A stretch of 17,640 bases of DNA from Bacteroidota bacterium (GTDB lineage Bacteria > Bacteroidota > Bacteroidia > Flavobacteriales > Flavobacteriaceae). The DNA lies in contig JABHYI010000119.1 in the NCBI GenBank assembly GCA_018656255.1, positions 1 through 17,640 of the forward strand. Direction: 5' to 3'. The position numbers were made by a program, and so were the translations under genes. Below the pieces are notes generated by a model. It was given only the letters and a program-made list of their open reading frames with translations, did not search any database and was not told where the DNA came from. This document shows positions 1 through 7,936 of the stretch, piece after piece. Numbering within the stretch: the stretch's first letter is position 1; the number at the start of each line of letters is the position of its first letter.

Positions 1-37
1 GGCGACTTGATAATTTATTTTCAAAGACTATTTGTCT

Positions 38-166
38 TTATAACTTGTAATTTGGATCATGACTATCCATTATTTGCTTTGCTACATCCTGTAAGTTGGT
101 GTTGAAACCTGTATCATAAGAAAAGGTACTTAGATCAACACCGTAGATATTATTTAGCTTACATTT
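38..166 (-). pseudogene. Start-less 42-codon open frame, possible gene remnant
   Basis: Read on the minus strand, a frame opens just after an in-frame TAA at 167-169 and runs 42 codons to a TAA at 38-40. The product contains NNIYGVDLSTFSYDTGF and ends in SHDPNYKL. It has no ATG, GTG or TTG before residue 33, and its first 8 bases overlap the end of the glycosidase gene. Amino-acid use looks protein-like rather than low-complexity, so it may be the C-terminal remnant of an older gene. In AT-rich DNA an open frame of this length is not rare, so chance is a serious alternative. A weak hairpin (AAAGAC/GTCTTT, 23-39) overlaps its stop and has no T-tract on either strand. Confidence 0.2.
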
Positions 167-1733
167 TTATGATTTTATGTTTACGTATTTGCTTTTCAAT
201 TGTAATGTAATACACTCCTTTGGGCAAACCACTAATATCAATTGCGGTATTTTTATTTTGTATAGCATCTAGAAGTACAACTCTTCCTAAATTATCACTA
301 ATTCGGTATTGTGAGCCAATGATGTCAGCAGAGGTGTAAACGTTTAAAATGTTAGATGCAGGGTTTGGGAATACCCTAGTGTTGTTTAAACTTGTATTTT
401 CAGATGTGTTAGACAAGTCATGCTCTGAGGAGGTGTATCCTAAACTCTGCAAGCCTTGTTGTATCTCTGGAGCATTCATAAATAAATTCCAAAATAATTG
501 TGTTTTATAATTCTCTAGCATTGGACCTATCGTTCCTTGATCTATAGCGAGATACCTTTCTGTTTTCCATGAGTAATGAGGGGAGATGGCATCAAAAGGC
601 CCCAAAAGTCCAATATACTCTCCTTGGGTGTCTTCATACAAATACCGTAAAAAGTCCAAGGATTTTTGCGGGGTATACACCATAGAAGAAAGTGCAGCCG
701 TTGGCGAGATAATTCCTAAATCATTATTTGGTTGATGTGCGCCGTATCCTGTGCTTCCGTCTGTGTTTCTTGAATAACTTGCAGTTAAGCCCCAACAATT
801 CGCGCTATAACCACCAAACTGATTTGGATTTTGCACCGCATGCTGGTGGATAATCTCTGTATGGTTTTTAACAACATCCCAGTAGTTTGCATACGTATCT
901 TCTAGGCCTCTTGGGTCAAGACCCAAGTAGGAGTAATGGGCCCAAAACAAGGGCCCTACGGTGCCTTGTGCTCCATTATGATTAAACACCACGGGTATAT
1001 CATATTGGCTTGCAGATGATACAATATCTCCATCCCTTGCCCATCCTTGATGGTATACTTGGGTATCAATAGGATACTCTGGAGAAGATACGGCTAGTAG
1101 GTAGGTAATAAGGGCCTCGTTGTAGCCTCTTATCTGTAAGTTCATTTGCCAATTGTGATTTGGTGACCAATGCCAATACAAAACGTTCTCACCTTTTGTG
1201 TACCAGTTCCACTCAACACCTCTCCAAAGATCGTCGGCTTTTTGTGCTAAGATTTGCTCTTGGGTATTCCCATTTTTAAAATATTCTCTAATACAAATTA
1301 GTGATTGGCTCAACAGTGCAGTTTCTACAAGATCTCCACCATCATCAAACTCACTAAAGGGTATAACACCTCCAGTATTTCCGTCTATCCAATGCGGCCA
1401 TGCTCCATGAAATCTATCTGCAGATGCAAGAAAGTCTAAAGCGGTATGTAGGTGAGATACGCCATCTACTTGAGATATATACCCATTCTCAATGGCTAAA
1501 ATTATATTTAAAAACCCAAAGCCAGAACCCCCAGTGGCTATGGTGTTTTGATCATAGGTCAAATCTTCTTGGTGTATTCTCTCTCTTGATAGTTTTGATA
1601 CAGGATGAGTGTAATCCCAGAAGTATTTTAGGGCATCCATTTGTAGGTTGTCAATTAATTGGGCATCTGTTTCTTGGGCAAAAGTTAAGTTTGAGCCCAA
1701 AATAAAAATAAGTAGTACTAGTCTTTTGATCAT
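159..1733 (-). CDS. Secreted glucoamylase-like/GH144-type glycoside hydrolase with T9SS sorting domain
   Basis: This 524-aa protein should be exported and either anchored to the surface or released by the type IX secretion system, where it would act on glucans. Residues 1-20 are a signal peptide (Lys/Arg, hydrophobic core, then TFAQ). Residues 25-440 match the glucoamylase-like family (PF10091), known in part as GH144 endo-beta-1,2-glucanases. Typical stretches are YFWDYTHP near 37, ATGGSGFGF at 67-75, AWPHWID near 111 and the acidic DDGGDLVETA at 130-139. The T9SS type A tail starts near residue 451 (VFPNPAS) and ends with GVYYITIEKQ plus a basic end. The gene lies 98 bases downstream of the M60 protease gene on the same strand and may also have its own promoter. 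The fold family is fairly secure. Beta-1,2-glucan as the substrate is an inference, because the Pfam family also includes proteins of unknown activity. Confidence 0.87.
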   Translation of the reverse strand: MIKRLVLLIFILGSNLTFAQETDAQLIDNLQMDALKYFWDYTHPVSKLSRERIHQEDLTYDQNTIATGGSGFGFLNIILAIENGYISQVDGVSHLHTALDFLASADRFHGAWPHWIDGNTGGVIPFSEFDDGGDLVETALLSQSLICIREYFKNGNTQEQILAQKADDLWRGVEWNWYTKGENVLYWHWSPNHNWQMNLQIRGYNEALITYLLAVSSPEYPIDTQVYHQGWARDGDIVSSASQYDIPVVFNHNGAQGTVGPLFWAHYSYLGLDPRGLEDTYANYWDVVKNHTEIIHQHAVQNPNQFGGYSANCWGLTASYSRNTDGSTGYGAHQPNNDLGIISPTAALSSMVYTPQKSLDFLRYLYEDTQGEYIGLLGPFDAISPHYSWKTERYLAIDQGTIGPMLENYKTQLFWNLFMNAPEIQQGLQSLGYTSSEHDLSNTSENTSLNNTRVFPNPASNILNVYTSADIIGSQYRISDNLGRVVLLDAIQNKNTAIDISGLPKGVYYITIEKQIRKHKIIKM

Positions 1734-1756
1734 GTACTTGTATTAATTACACGTAT

Positions 1757-1764
1757 CAAAAATA
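1757..1764 (-). promoter_or_regulatory. Candidate -7 box for the glycosidase gene
   Basis: On the minus strand the sequence TATTTTTG matches the Bacteroidota -7 consensus TAnnTTTG exactly and lies 23 bases before the ATG at 1733, leaving a short leader. No TTG lies at the usual spacing of about 19 bases; the nearest is about 13 bases upstream. A second TATTTTTG lies just upstream in the same gap. The region is T-rich, so a chance match is possible. Confidence 0.35.
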
Positions 1765-1806
1765 GTAAAACTTTAAACAAAAATAATTTTTGGACTTAGT
1801 GTATCT

Positions 1807-1830
1807 GAAAGCTTTAAAATAATAGCTTTC
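1807..1830 (-). terminator. Hairpin just after the M60 protease stop
   Basis: A perfect 7-bp stem, GAAAGCT with AGCTTTC, encloses a 10-base AT loop and begins one base after the protease stop codon at 1832. No T-tract follows on the minus strand, so it is not a classical intrinsic terminator. It could instead protect or end the 3' end of the protease mRNA and uncouple it from the glycosidase gene. Confidence 0.35.
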
Positions 1831-1831
1831 T

Positions 1832-4546
1832 CTACCTAAAAACAATTATTTTTTTATTCACTTGTGCACCATCAGCCATTTCAATCTTTAGTATGTAAAT
1901 ACCTTTACTTAGAGCAGTTACATCTAATAGGCGCTCCGCATTTAGATACTTTTTAACTACCTGACCATGTATTGAAATCATCTGTAAAGTTTCTATTTTA
2001 CGGCTATTATCAATTACATCAATATGGATTTGGGTAGAAGCAGGGTTTGGGTATATTCTTATGCCTTGCATACCCTGCTGTGGTACACCAAGGATTGGAA
2101 ATTGTTCAGTGGCTTGGCAGTTATCAAAATCTGTAACTGTTACCGTTTGTGTATCACCATCTATATCAATTATTATGTCATAAGGCTCTACACCACCTAT
2201 TACAATTACCTGTTCATCTATAATTTCTATACTCATAGTATCTAATAGGCAACAAACATCTGGAATATCGTTAGAAGGTTCTCCATTTGGGTAATACAGC
2301 TCAAGGATATCTTGAAGAATATTTGTTCTCTGTTGCGCTTCTGTGGTATCGTAAATCAACGATTTTTGGTAATGCCATCCCACACCATAATCTGAAGTAG
2401 CGGTTGGTCCATCTGAGTATAGATTTGGATATACACTTAAGGCATAATCAACAAATGCCGCATTATTTTCAGGAATCAGGGTAAAATAATCTTGCAATCT
2501 ATTGTAAATAGTTTGAGAAGGAACAATGACACCCTCATCAAAGGCTTGCTGCAGGGCAGATGGGTTTTGTGGTAGAATTCCAAAGACATGAAATAAAGGT
2601 CTTAAATCTACTTGGGCTGCGGCAGACATGCGAAGCATTCTGCTGTCAATATCTTGGTTATTTATACCATGGTCTATTCCGTTTTCAGAGTCCATGAACT
2701 CTTGCTTCCAGAAGTTTCTAAGTGGGCACCAGTCAAGCATATTCACTATTTCAAAATAGTGACCGTATCCTCTATGTTGGTAGCGTACTTCATCATTTGT
2801 AGTATTTGAAATATTCCGCTGCCCGCCAAAAGTATTTGATACCATTCGGTGGGTTGCTGTTTTATCAATATCAAAAGTATTGGGAACAAAGCTGTATTTT
2901 ACCGCTTCATTGAGGTCTTCATTTAGGCCATAATTCAAGGCCATGATGTATGGGAAATTGACCAAAGCTTCCCCTTCTCCCGGAAATTTGGTCATTGCCA
3001 AGGCATGCCCAGATTCATGAAAGTTTACCTCATCATCTGGCCCTGGTCCATTTATAAAGTAGGCAGGTCCTGGTACATTTGTGTAACGAAGTGTTGTGTT
3101 CGACATAGGATACCCGATTGAATAAGCGTGATGCCTGATAGTGATGTCGGCTATCATATACATATTATGCTTATCTGAAACGATCTCTCTAGCCATTATA
3201 GAATTAACACCCTGTAAAGCCGTATCCCAGTCTAGCAATGTTTGCATGAGGTCGTACTGGCCAGCAATAATTGAATGTGAGGGTATGGTGAACATAACAT
3301 TATCTGTTTCAAAGACCGCCCAAGGTCCGGGCTTGGTAAGTTCTTGGTTAAAGTCTGGGGTTTCATAAAACGACTTTAAAGAAAAGAAAGGGCACTCTAC
3401 ACCATTGGTGACACTTACCTCTACAATCCCCTGATCTGCTCCGTAGGGAACAAGAATCGAGATGGCGCCACCAAATGGATTGAAAACCTCAATGGTGTTA
3501 TTGTTAATAGGGAATTTTTTCGTGATTCTGTCCAGTCGATAGAAATTCCCTCTAATTCCTAGGTCCCATTCATGGGAGCCAACTCTAATGTAATAATCTT
3601 GCCCCACCAAGCTATTGGGAACTGTAACCGTAGCTATGCTGCCGGGGGCAAGATAGAGACCCGTTGGTCTAAGTGCATGGTTGGTTCCATCTGCATTGAT
3701 ATCGAAATAAGGATTGCTTCCATCTGGATCTGCAAAATTTGCTCTAATAAGCACAGAATTATTCACCGATGGATTTGTTGGAGGGTCAACATATCCGGGG
3801 AAGGTATAACTACTATTAAACACCCACCCATCTATATGTTCAGGATATGCTGCATATATCTCTGGTGTCATTATAGCATCTAGTACTGCCTGTTGGAGAG
3901 CAACCATTGCTCTTTGCAGCCCTAGGCCAGGTGCTGCAACGGGATCTTTTGAAAAGCCGTTGACCGTATTTGGAGTCGAGAAAAGCGGGCCTACTTGACT
4001 GTCGTAATCTTCGATGACACTCTTTGCAAGTAGTATATTTTCTTGGTCACGAAGACATATGGGCTGCACCTGGAAAACATCTCTAATACTAAGGAGTTGA
4101 GGTTGGGTGAGGGTAGCGATACCGTTTATGTGATTTTGTAAATCAATTAAATTTTCTGATGTTTCACAAGGTGTATTTGTGGTGAAAGTTGCATAAAACC
4201 CAATATCATCAGAGCCGCTTGAAACAAGAAAATCACCTACATATAGCCAATATCCACCTGGCGCATAAATGCCATCTCCGTAGTCATCATATATTTCAAA
4301 AACAACACTAGTTCCAGTAGCTACACAAACTGTTTCTGAGTAGTTAGTGAAGTTTTCATAAACACCTTCTTGACCCCCTTGCATAACTATATCTCCATTT
4401 TCATAGGATAAGGTCCAACGGTTTTCGAAACCATAATTATCGGTTAGAATATCCACTCTAATTTCAACCTGGCCTATAGGGCATTGCGAGAAACTGTAGT
4501 TTGTGAAAAGCGCTATAATAAATCCTACTAGTATTGTTTTTTTCAT
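1832..4546 (-). CDS. Secreted M60-family (enhancin-like) zinc metalloprotease with T9SS sorting domain
   Basis: This 904-aa exported protease probably acts at or outside the outer membrane. Residues 1-21 form a signal peptide (MKKTILVG, then SFSQ). Residues 22-130 are a beta-rich module with DNYGFENRW and DDYGDGIY, a type often attached to flavobacterial secreted enzymes. The M60 region starts near 405 with GPWAVFETDNVMFTIPS. The zinc site is HESGH at 510-514, with E511 catalytic, and the third ligand is most likely E526 in GEGEALVN, matching the family pattern HExxH(8-28)E. The T9SS type A tail starts near 828 (IRIYPNPAS) and ends in KKIIVFR. M60 enzymes studied elsewhere cleave mucins and other O-glycosylated proteins, so a glycoprotein substrate is plausible but not shown here. 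The glycosidase gene follows on the same strand. The protein is long for the family mainly because of the added N- and C-terminal modules. Confidence 0.88.
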   Translation of the reverse strand: MKKTILVGFIIALFTNYSFSQCPIGQVEIRVDILTDNYGFENRWTLSYENGDIVMQGGQEGVYENFTNYSETVCVATGTSVVFEIYDDYGDGIYAPGGYWLYVGDFLVSSGSDDIGFYATFTTNTPCETSENLIDLQNHINGIATLTQPQLLSIRDVFQVQPICLRDQENILLAKSVIEDYDSQVGPLFSTPNTVNGFSKDPVAAPGLGLQRAMVALQQAVLDAIMTPEIYAAYPEHIDGWVFNSSYTFPGYVDPPTNPSVNNSVLIRANFADPDGSNPYFDINADGTNHALRPTGLYLAPGSIATVTVPNSLVGQDYYIRVGSHEWDLGIRGNFYRLDRITKKFPINNNTIEVFNPFGGAISILVPYGADQGIVEVSVTNGVECPFFSLKSFYETPDFNQELTKPGPWAVFETDNVMFTIPSHSIIAGQYDLMQTLLDWDTALQGVNSIMAREIVSDKHNMYMIADITIRHHAYSIGYPMSNTTLRYTNVPGPAYFINGPGPDDEVNFHESGHALAMTKFPGEGEALVNFPYIMALNYGLNEDLNEAVKYSFVPNTFDIDKTATHRMVSNTFGGQRNISNTTNDEVRYQHRGYGHYFEIVNMLDWCPLRNFWKQEFMDSENGIDHGINNQDIDSRMLRMSAAAQVDLRPLFHVFGILPQNPSALQQAFDEGVIVPSQTIYNRLQDYFTLIPENNAAFVDYALSVYPNLYSDGPTATSDYGVGWHYQKSLIYDTTEAQQRTNILQDILELYYPNGEPSNDIPDVCCLLDTMSIEIIDEQVIVIGGVEPYDIIIDIDGDTQTVTVTDFDNCQATEQFPILGVPQQGMQGIRIYPNPASTQIHIDVIDNSRKIETLQMISIHGQVVKKYLNAERLLDVTALSKGIYILKIEMADGAQVNKKIIVFR

Positions 4547-4622
4547 AATAATTAAAAATATGATAAATTAGTTTTATTGGTGCTTTATTGTATGTTTTAC
4601 CGAATTAGACCTAAGTAATATA

Positions 4623-4775
4623 TTACCTAGTAGCATAACAAAGATTGAATATTTCTTTGACATACATTTCACGCATTGGCATGAATATATTATTGCCATC
4701 AGGTATTTTAACAATAAGTTCATCACCAGAGCAAGGAAAAAGTGAAAGCAACACAAGTAAAAGTAATTTTTTCAT
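4623..4775 (-). CDS. Possible 50-aa secreted peptide or truncated lipoprotein
   Basis: On the minus strand an ATG followed by two AAA codons begins a 50-codon ORF (MKKLLLLVLLSLFPCSGDEL...) ending in CYATR. The start resembles a signal peptide, and Cys15 after LSLFP gives a loose lipobox, so a small lipoprotein is possible. The upstream bases (ATATAATAA) are a typical A/T-rich flavobacterial leader. The mature part has only about 35 residues and no recognisable family. It lies 76 bases before the M60 gene and is divergent from the gene at 4821, with 45 bases between the starts. It could be a genuine small gene, or the 5' remnant of a lipoprotein truncated by a stop. A 60-codon frame overlapping it (4574-4756) lacks these features and looks like a shadow. 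Confidence 0.35.
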   Translation of the reverse strand: MKKLLLLVLLSLFPCSGDELIVKIPDGNNIFMPMREMYVKEIFNLCYATR

Positions 4776-4820
4776 TTATTATATTTTGATTGCTTAACTT
4801 TAGATTTTAAAACAAACACC

Positions 4821-6419
4821 ATGAAAAAAATACCATTAATTTTCGCTTTTTTACTTTTTGGCTTTTTAGGCCATGCCCAATGGAATACTGATACAGCTAT
4901 AAACACACTTGTGGCCACTTCCAACTCTGGAGATATTAAATCTATAGGAACCACCAATGGACAGACCTACGTGGTGTTTTGGAAAGTGGTAGGCGCCCCA
5001 ACAAATTATGAGCTTAGGGTTCAACTCTTGGACGCCCAAGGGAATCAACAATTTGGTGAAGATGGAGCGCTCATTAGTGATGCATTACCCATGAGTACAT
5101 TTACCTACCAGTGGAATATAAACATTGATGCCAGTGATGCTCTTTATGTTGGTGTTACGGGAACAGGAAATGAAACTGGGTTTGTATTTAAAGTTGGTCT
5201 AGACGGTTTGGTAGACTGGAGCGTTTCCAATCCAAATGCACTTGCGGTTAAGGTATTGCCTTTGGCCTCAGGAAACACTGTAGTGGCCTGGCTAAACACA
5301 TCTAGCTCTGTGGTTAGTATGCAAAAGTATGATGCAAATGGTGCTGCTATTTGGTCTTCTAATACCTCATTATCTGTAGCTTCATCACCTGCAGATTTAT
5401 ATGAAATCTCCTCAGAGAATATCGTTTTAGTATACCATTTACTAGGCTCAGGAATAAGTTCCACACTTTATGCACAACGATTTGATAGCGATGGGAATTC
5501 TCTGTGGAGTTCTCCAACGCAGCTATCAAATAAAACTACGGCTTTTATCAGAAATTATGATGGGGCCAGTGATGGTGATGTTGTTTACTACGGCTATTAT
5601 GCCAGCTCAGGCACTAGGTTTGATTCTTACTTGCAACGTATCAACCCAGACGGAACATTACCTTGGGGTATTAACGGGGCAGATTTTGACACAAGCCAAG
5701 CCAGAAATGAGATGGAGACTGCTATTTCTTTTAATGCAGGGTCTGATTTTCTTTGGTCTGTTTGTACCTATAGAGATTCCTCTCAAGGCAACTCTGGTGA
5801 GTATATACAAAAATTTGACATACAAACAGGTGAAAGACAATTTACTGATAGCGGCAAGCAAGTGTTTGACGTGGGAAGTGACAATGTTCATGCCGGTGAC
5901 TTACAATTATTTGAGGACCAACCCTTATTTCTTATCAAAAGCGGCATGGATAACGGCGCTTCTCCAACCACTTTAAACGCCTGTTTTTTGGATGCAAATG
6001 GTGATTTTGTTTGGACAGAGCAAACAAAACCAGTGGCAACATTTAGTGCAAATAAGGCAAGGGTCCATTTCAATACATCAGTAAATGGCCAAGCCACCAC
6101 TGTATTTGTTGAAAATAAAGGTGAAGGACAAAAAATATATGCCCAAAATTTTACAGATCCTTTGCTTTTATCTGTAACATCTGTTCCAGGTGTGTCTTTA
6201 CAATTTGTAAACCCTATAGGCGCTAAGTTGGTTTTATCTAGTGCCACTGAAATTCAAACCATAACTATTAGCAATATCCTAGGGCAGCAGGTATTAAAAC
6301 AAAATGTTCATGCAAAGGTATTTATCGCTAGTGCCACCTCCTGGAAGCCAGGAGTGTACTATGTTAGTCTAACATTTAATAATGGACTCTCTAAGGCGAT
6401 TAAAATCTTAAAGCAGTAA
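4821..6419 (+). CDS. Secreted repeat protein with degenerate T9SS C-terminal domain
   Basis: I do not recognise a specific family for this 532-aa protein. It has a signal peptide at residues 1-20 (MKKIPLIFAF, ending GHAQ), so it should be exported. Most of it is beta-strand-rich with recurring units of the form D-x-x-G-x-x-x-W or close to it: VGLDGLVDWS, YDANGAAIW, FDSDGNSLW, INPDGTLPWG and LDANGDFVW. They occur about every 50 to 100 residues, which suggests the blades of a beta-propeller or a similar repeat fold. Residues 462-532 resemble a T9SS type A sorting domain (ITISNILGQQVL, then KPGVYYVSL and KAIKILKQ), but the usual YPNP start is reduced to NP. It is divergent from the small ORF and protease upstream, with only a 45-base gap between the starts. 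A surface adhesin or binding role is a guess; no catalytic motif was seen. Confidence 0.8.
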   Translation: MKKIPLIFAFLLFGFLGHAQWNTDTAINTLVATSNSGDIKSIGTTNGQTYVVFWKVVGAPTNYELRVQLLDAQGNQQFGEDGALISDALPMSTFTYQWNINIDASDALYVGVTGTGNETGFVFKVGLDGLVDWSVSNPNALAVKVLPLASGNTVVAWLNTSSSVVSMQKYDANGAAIWSSNTSLSVASSPADLYEISSENIVLVYHLLGSGISSTLYAQRFDSDGNSLWSSPTQLSNKTTAFIRNYDGASDGDVVYYGYYASSGTRFDSYLQRINPDGTLPWGINGADFDTSQARNEMETAISFNAGSDFLWSVCTYRDSSQGNSGEYIQKFDIQTGERQFTDSGKQVFDVGSDNVHAGDLQLFEDQPLFLIKSGMDNGASPTTLNACFLDANGDFVWTEQTKPVATFSANKARVHFNTSVNGQATTVFVENKGEGQKIYAQNFTDPLLLSVTSVPGVSLQFVNPIGAKLVLSSATEIQTITISNILGQQVLKQNVHAKVFIASATSWKPGVYYVSLTFNNGLSKAIKILKQ

Positions 6420-6519
6420 AATTAAAGTTACTAACTGTTTGTGTTTGTTTAACATCTTAATTTTCATATTTATTACCTAATTTTATGTTTTCATATTAAT
6501 CACTTTTATCACTACCCCA

Positions 6520-7695
6520 ATGGAGTTTATCATTTTGGCATTCATATTATTCGGTTTTATAGGACTGGCTATTTATTTAAAAAAACCAGAGAGCGGCCCA
6601 GAGGCTCAACTTGAAGATAAAGAAGCTAAAATACTTGTATTAGAAAAAGAGCTAAGTGAGAGAAACACGACCATTACAAACCTTAATAAGCAACTAGAAA
6701 TTGCAGCTGCAAGGGCTGAAGATTTTGATCAAATAAAGCTTGAGAAGGCAGCAATTAACGAGCGTCTTTCGCTCATTGATATAGAGCGTAATACGCTTAA
6801 AAACGAAAACATAGCCTATCAAAAAGCAGAAGAAGGAAGACAAAAAGAAGTTAGCAAAAGTATTGCAAGTGCCCTTACCCTTCAAGAATCATTAGAAGCC
6901 GAAAAATCTCGCCTGAATGATGAGCGCGTTCAAGAAAAAGAGGATGCATTAAAAAAAATGAAACTCAAATGGTCTGACCATGAAAAAGATGTTCAAAACC
7001 ACCTACAATTAATATGCAGAAATAACGTGATTACTTACGTTAGTCAAGAAGATTTCCCACATCCAAGAAACAAGCCAGACAGCTCTATAGAGATAATGGA
7101 TCAACTCATTGTCTTTGATGCCAAAAGCCCAGCCAATGATGATTTGTCTAATTTCCCTAAATACATTAAAAATCAAACAGAAAATCTTAAAAAATATGCA
7201 AAGCATGATAATGTAAAGAATGATTTGTTCTTGGTTATCCCTTCCAATACACTAGAAGTTATTGATCAATTTCATTACAACATTGGAGATTACAACGTAT
7301 ACATTATCTCTAAGGACGCCCTGGAGCCTGTAGTGCTTAGTTTAAAAAAAATTGAGGAATATGAGTTTGCAGACAAGCTAAGTCCAGAAGAGCGTGATAA
7401 TGTTTGTAGAATTATTGGAAAGTTTGCCCACACCACAAAAAGACGTATCCAGGTAGATGAGTTTTTTGCGCGTGAGTTTTTAGACACCTTGAGCAAAGCG
7501 GGTACTCAGTTGCCTAGAGATATTCTAGAAAACGTAATTAAATTTGAGAATGCAGAGAAGTTAAACCCTCCCATGGAAAAACGAAACAAAAAAATTCTTA
7601 CTAAAGATTTAAAACAGCAGGTAGATAAACTTGAAAAAGAAATGGAGATGCGGGAAATTCCTAAAATATCTCCTCAAACAGACTTTGATTTGTAG
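6520..7695 (+). CDS. RmuC-like membrane-anchored coiled-coil protein
   Basis: This 391-aa protein has an N-terminal membrane anchor (residues 1-20, MEFIILAFILFGFIGLAIYL). A long Glu/Lys-rich coiled coil spans about 25-165, followed by a globular part from about 170 to 350 and a basic C-terminal helix. The order anchor, coiled coil, nuclease-like domain is that of RmuC, a family implicated in limiting DNA rearrangements. The globular part has VFDAKSP with D200 and K202, resembling the D-x-K of the RmuC core, which is thought to be related to restriction-endonuclease folds, and later a strand FLVIPS. It is shorter than E. coli RmuC (about 475 aa) and divergent, so the assignment is moderate. 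The ATG at 6520 is chosen because it directly precedes the anchor. Gaps of 100 and 241 bases on either side suggest it is transcribed alone. Confidence 0.6.
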   Translation: MEFIILAFILFGFIGLAIYLKKPESGPEAQLEDKEAKILVLEKELSERNTTITNLNKQLEIAAARAEDFDQIKLEKAAINERLSLIDIERNTLKNENIAYQKAEEGRQKEVSKSIASALTLQESLEAEKSRLNDERVQEKEDALKKMKLKWSDHEKDVQNHLQLICRNNVITYVSQEDFPHPRNKPDSSIEIMDQLIVFDAKSPANDDLSNFPKYIKNQTENLKKYAKHDNVKNDLFLVIPSNTLEVIDQFHYNIGDYNVYIISKDALEPVVLSLKKIEEYEFADKLSPEERDNVCRIIGKFAHTTKRRIQVDEFFAREFLDTLSKAGTQLPRDILENVIKFENAEKLNPPMEKRNKKILTKDLKQQVDKLEKEMEMREIPKISPQTDFDL

Positions 7696-7744
7696 GGGAT
7701 AGGCTTGTTTAATTTTTATACTACAACAGTGTTTTTATTTAGAA

Positions 7745-7841
7745 ATTATCTTCAAAAATAAAATTTATCTTCAAGAATAATTTTGGAGCTAAGGGGTGCT
7801 AAGTCATACCATTTTGAGGAGAATTTTAAATTATTTTTACA
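7745..7841. repeat. Diverged intergenic repeat, copy 1
   Basis: This noncoding block precedes the tricorn-like gene. It contains two near-identical 14-mers, ATCTTCAAAAATAA (7748-7761) and ATCTTCAAGAATAA (7767-7780), followed by GGAGCTAAGGGGTGCTAAG, TCATACC and a T-rich end at about 7841. Beyond the gene, 11178-11251 aligns with 7767-7841 over about 70 bases with roughly 70 percent of positions matching by eye, and the 7745-7783 part matches 11256-11294. The function is unknown; it could be an old duplication, or paired UTR elements. Confidence 0.5.
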
Positions 7842-7936
7842 CCCAAGTGTTCGCTAATATTCCTACTAAATTTTTCAAACTACCAATGTGTTTTTTTAAA
7901 TTAGCCATTGAAATTAACCCATAATAATTAAAACTC

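Noticed and set aside
1777..1800. CAAAAATAATTTTTGGACTTAG resembling part of the intergenic repeat near 7774-7795.
   Set aside because: The shared part is short and mostly A/T, so it is not counted as a third copy.
1198..3883. Several plus-strand frames of 60 to 103 codons opposite the glycosidase and protease genes.
   Set aside because: They are antisense shadows of genes with clear domains and show Cys/Ile/Tyr-rich, unprotein-like composition.
4574..4756. A 60-codon minus-strand frame in the gap before the protease gene.
   Set aside because: Its Met/Cys-rich composition is unprotein-like, and the overlapping 50-codon frame with a signal peptide is the better candidate.
5470..5976. A 168-codon plus-strand frame inside the surface-protein gene.
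   Set aside because: It is fully inside a well-supported gene on the same strand, has no family features and is a frame shadow.
6441..6500. Two TTTTCATATT copies before the RmuC-like gene.
   Set aside because: Short AT-rich similarity of this size is expected by chance in this composition.
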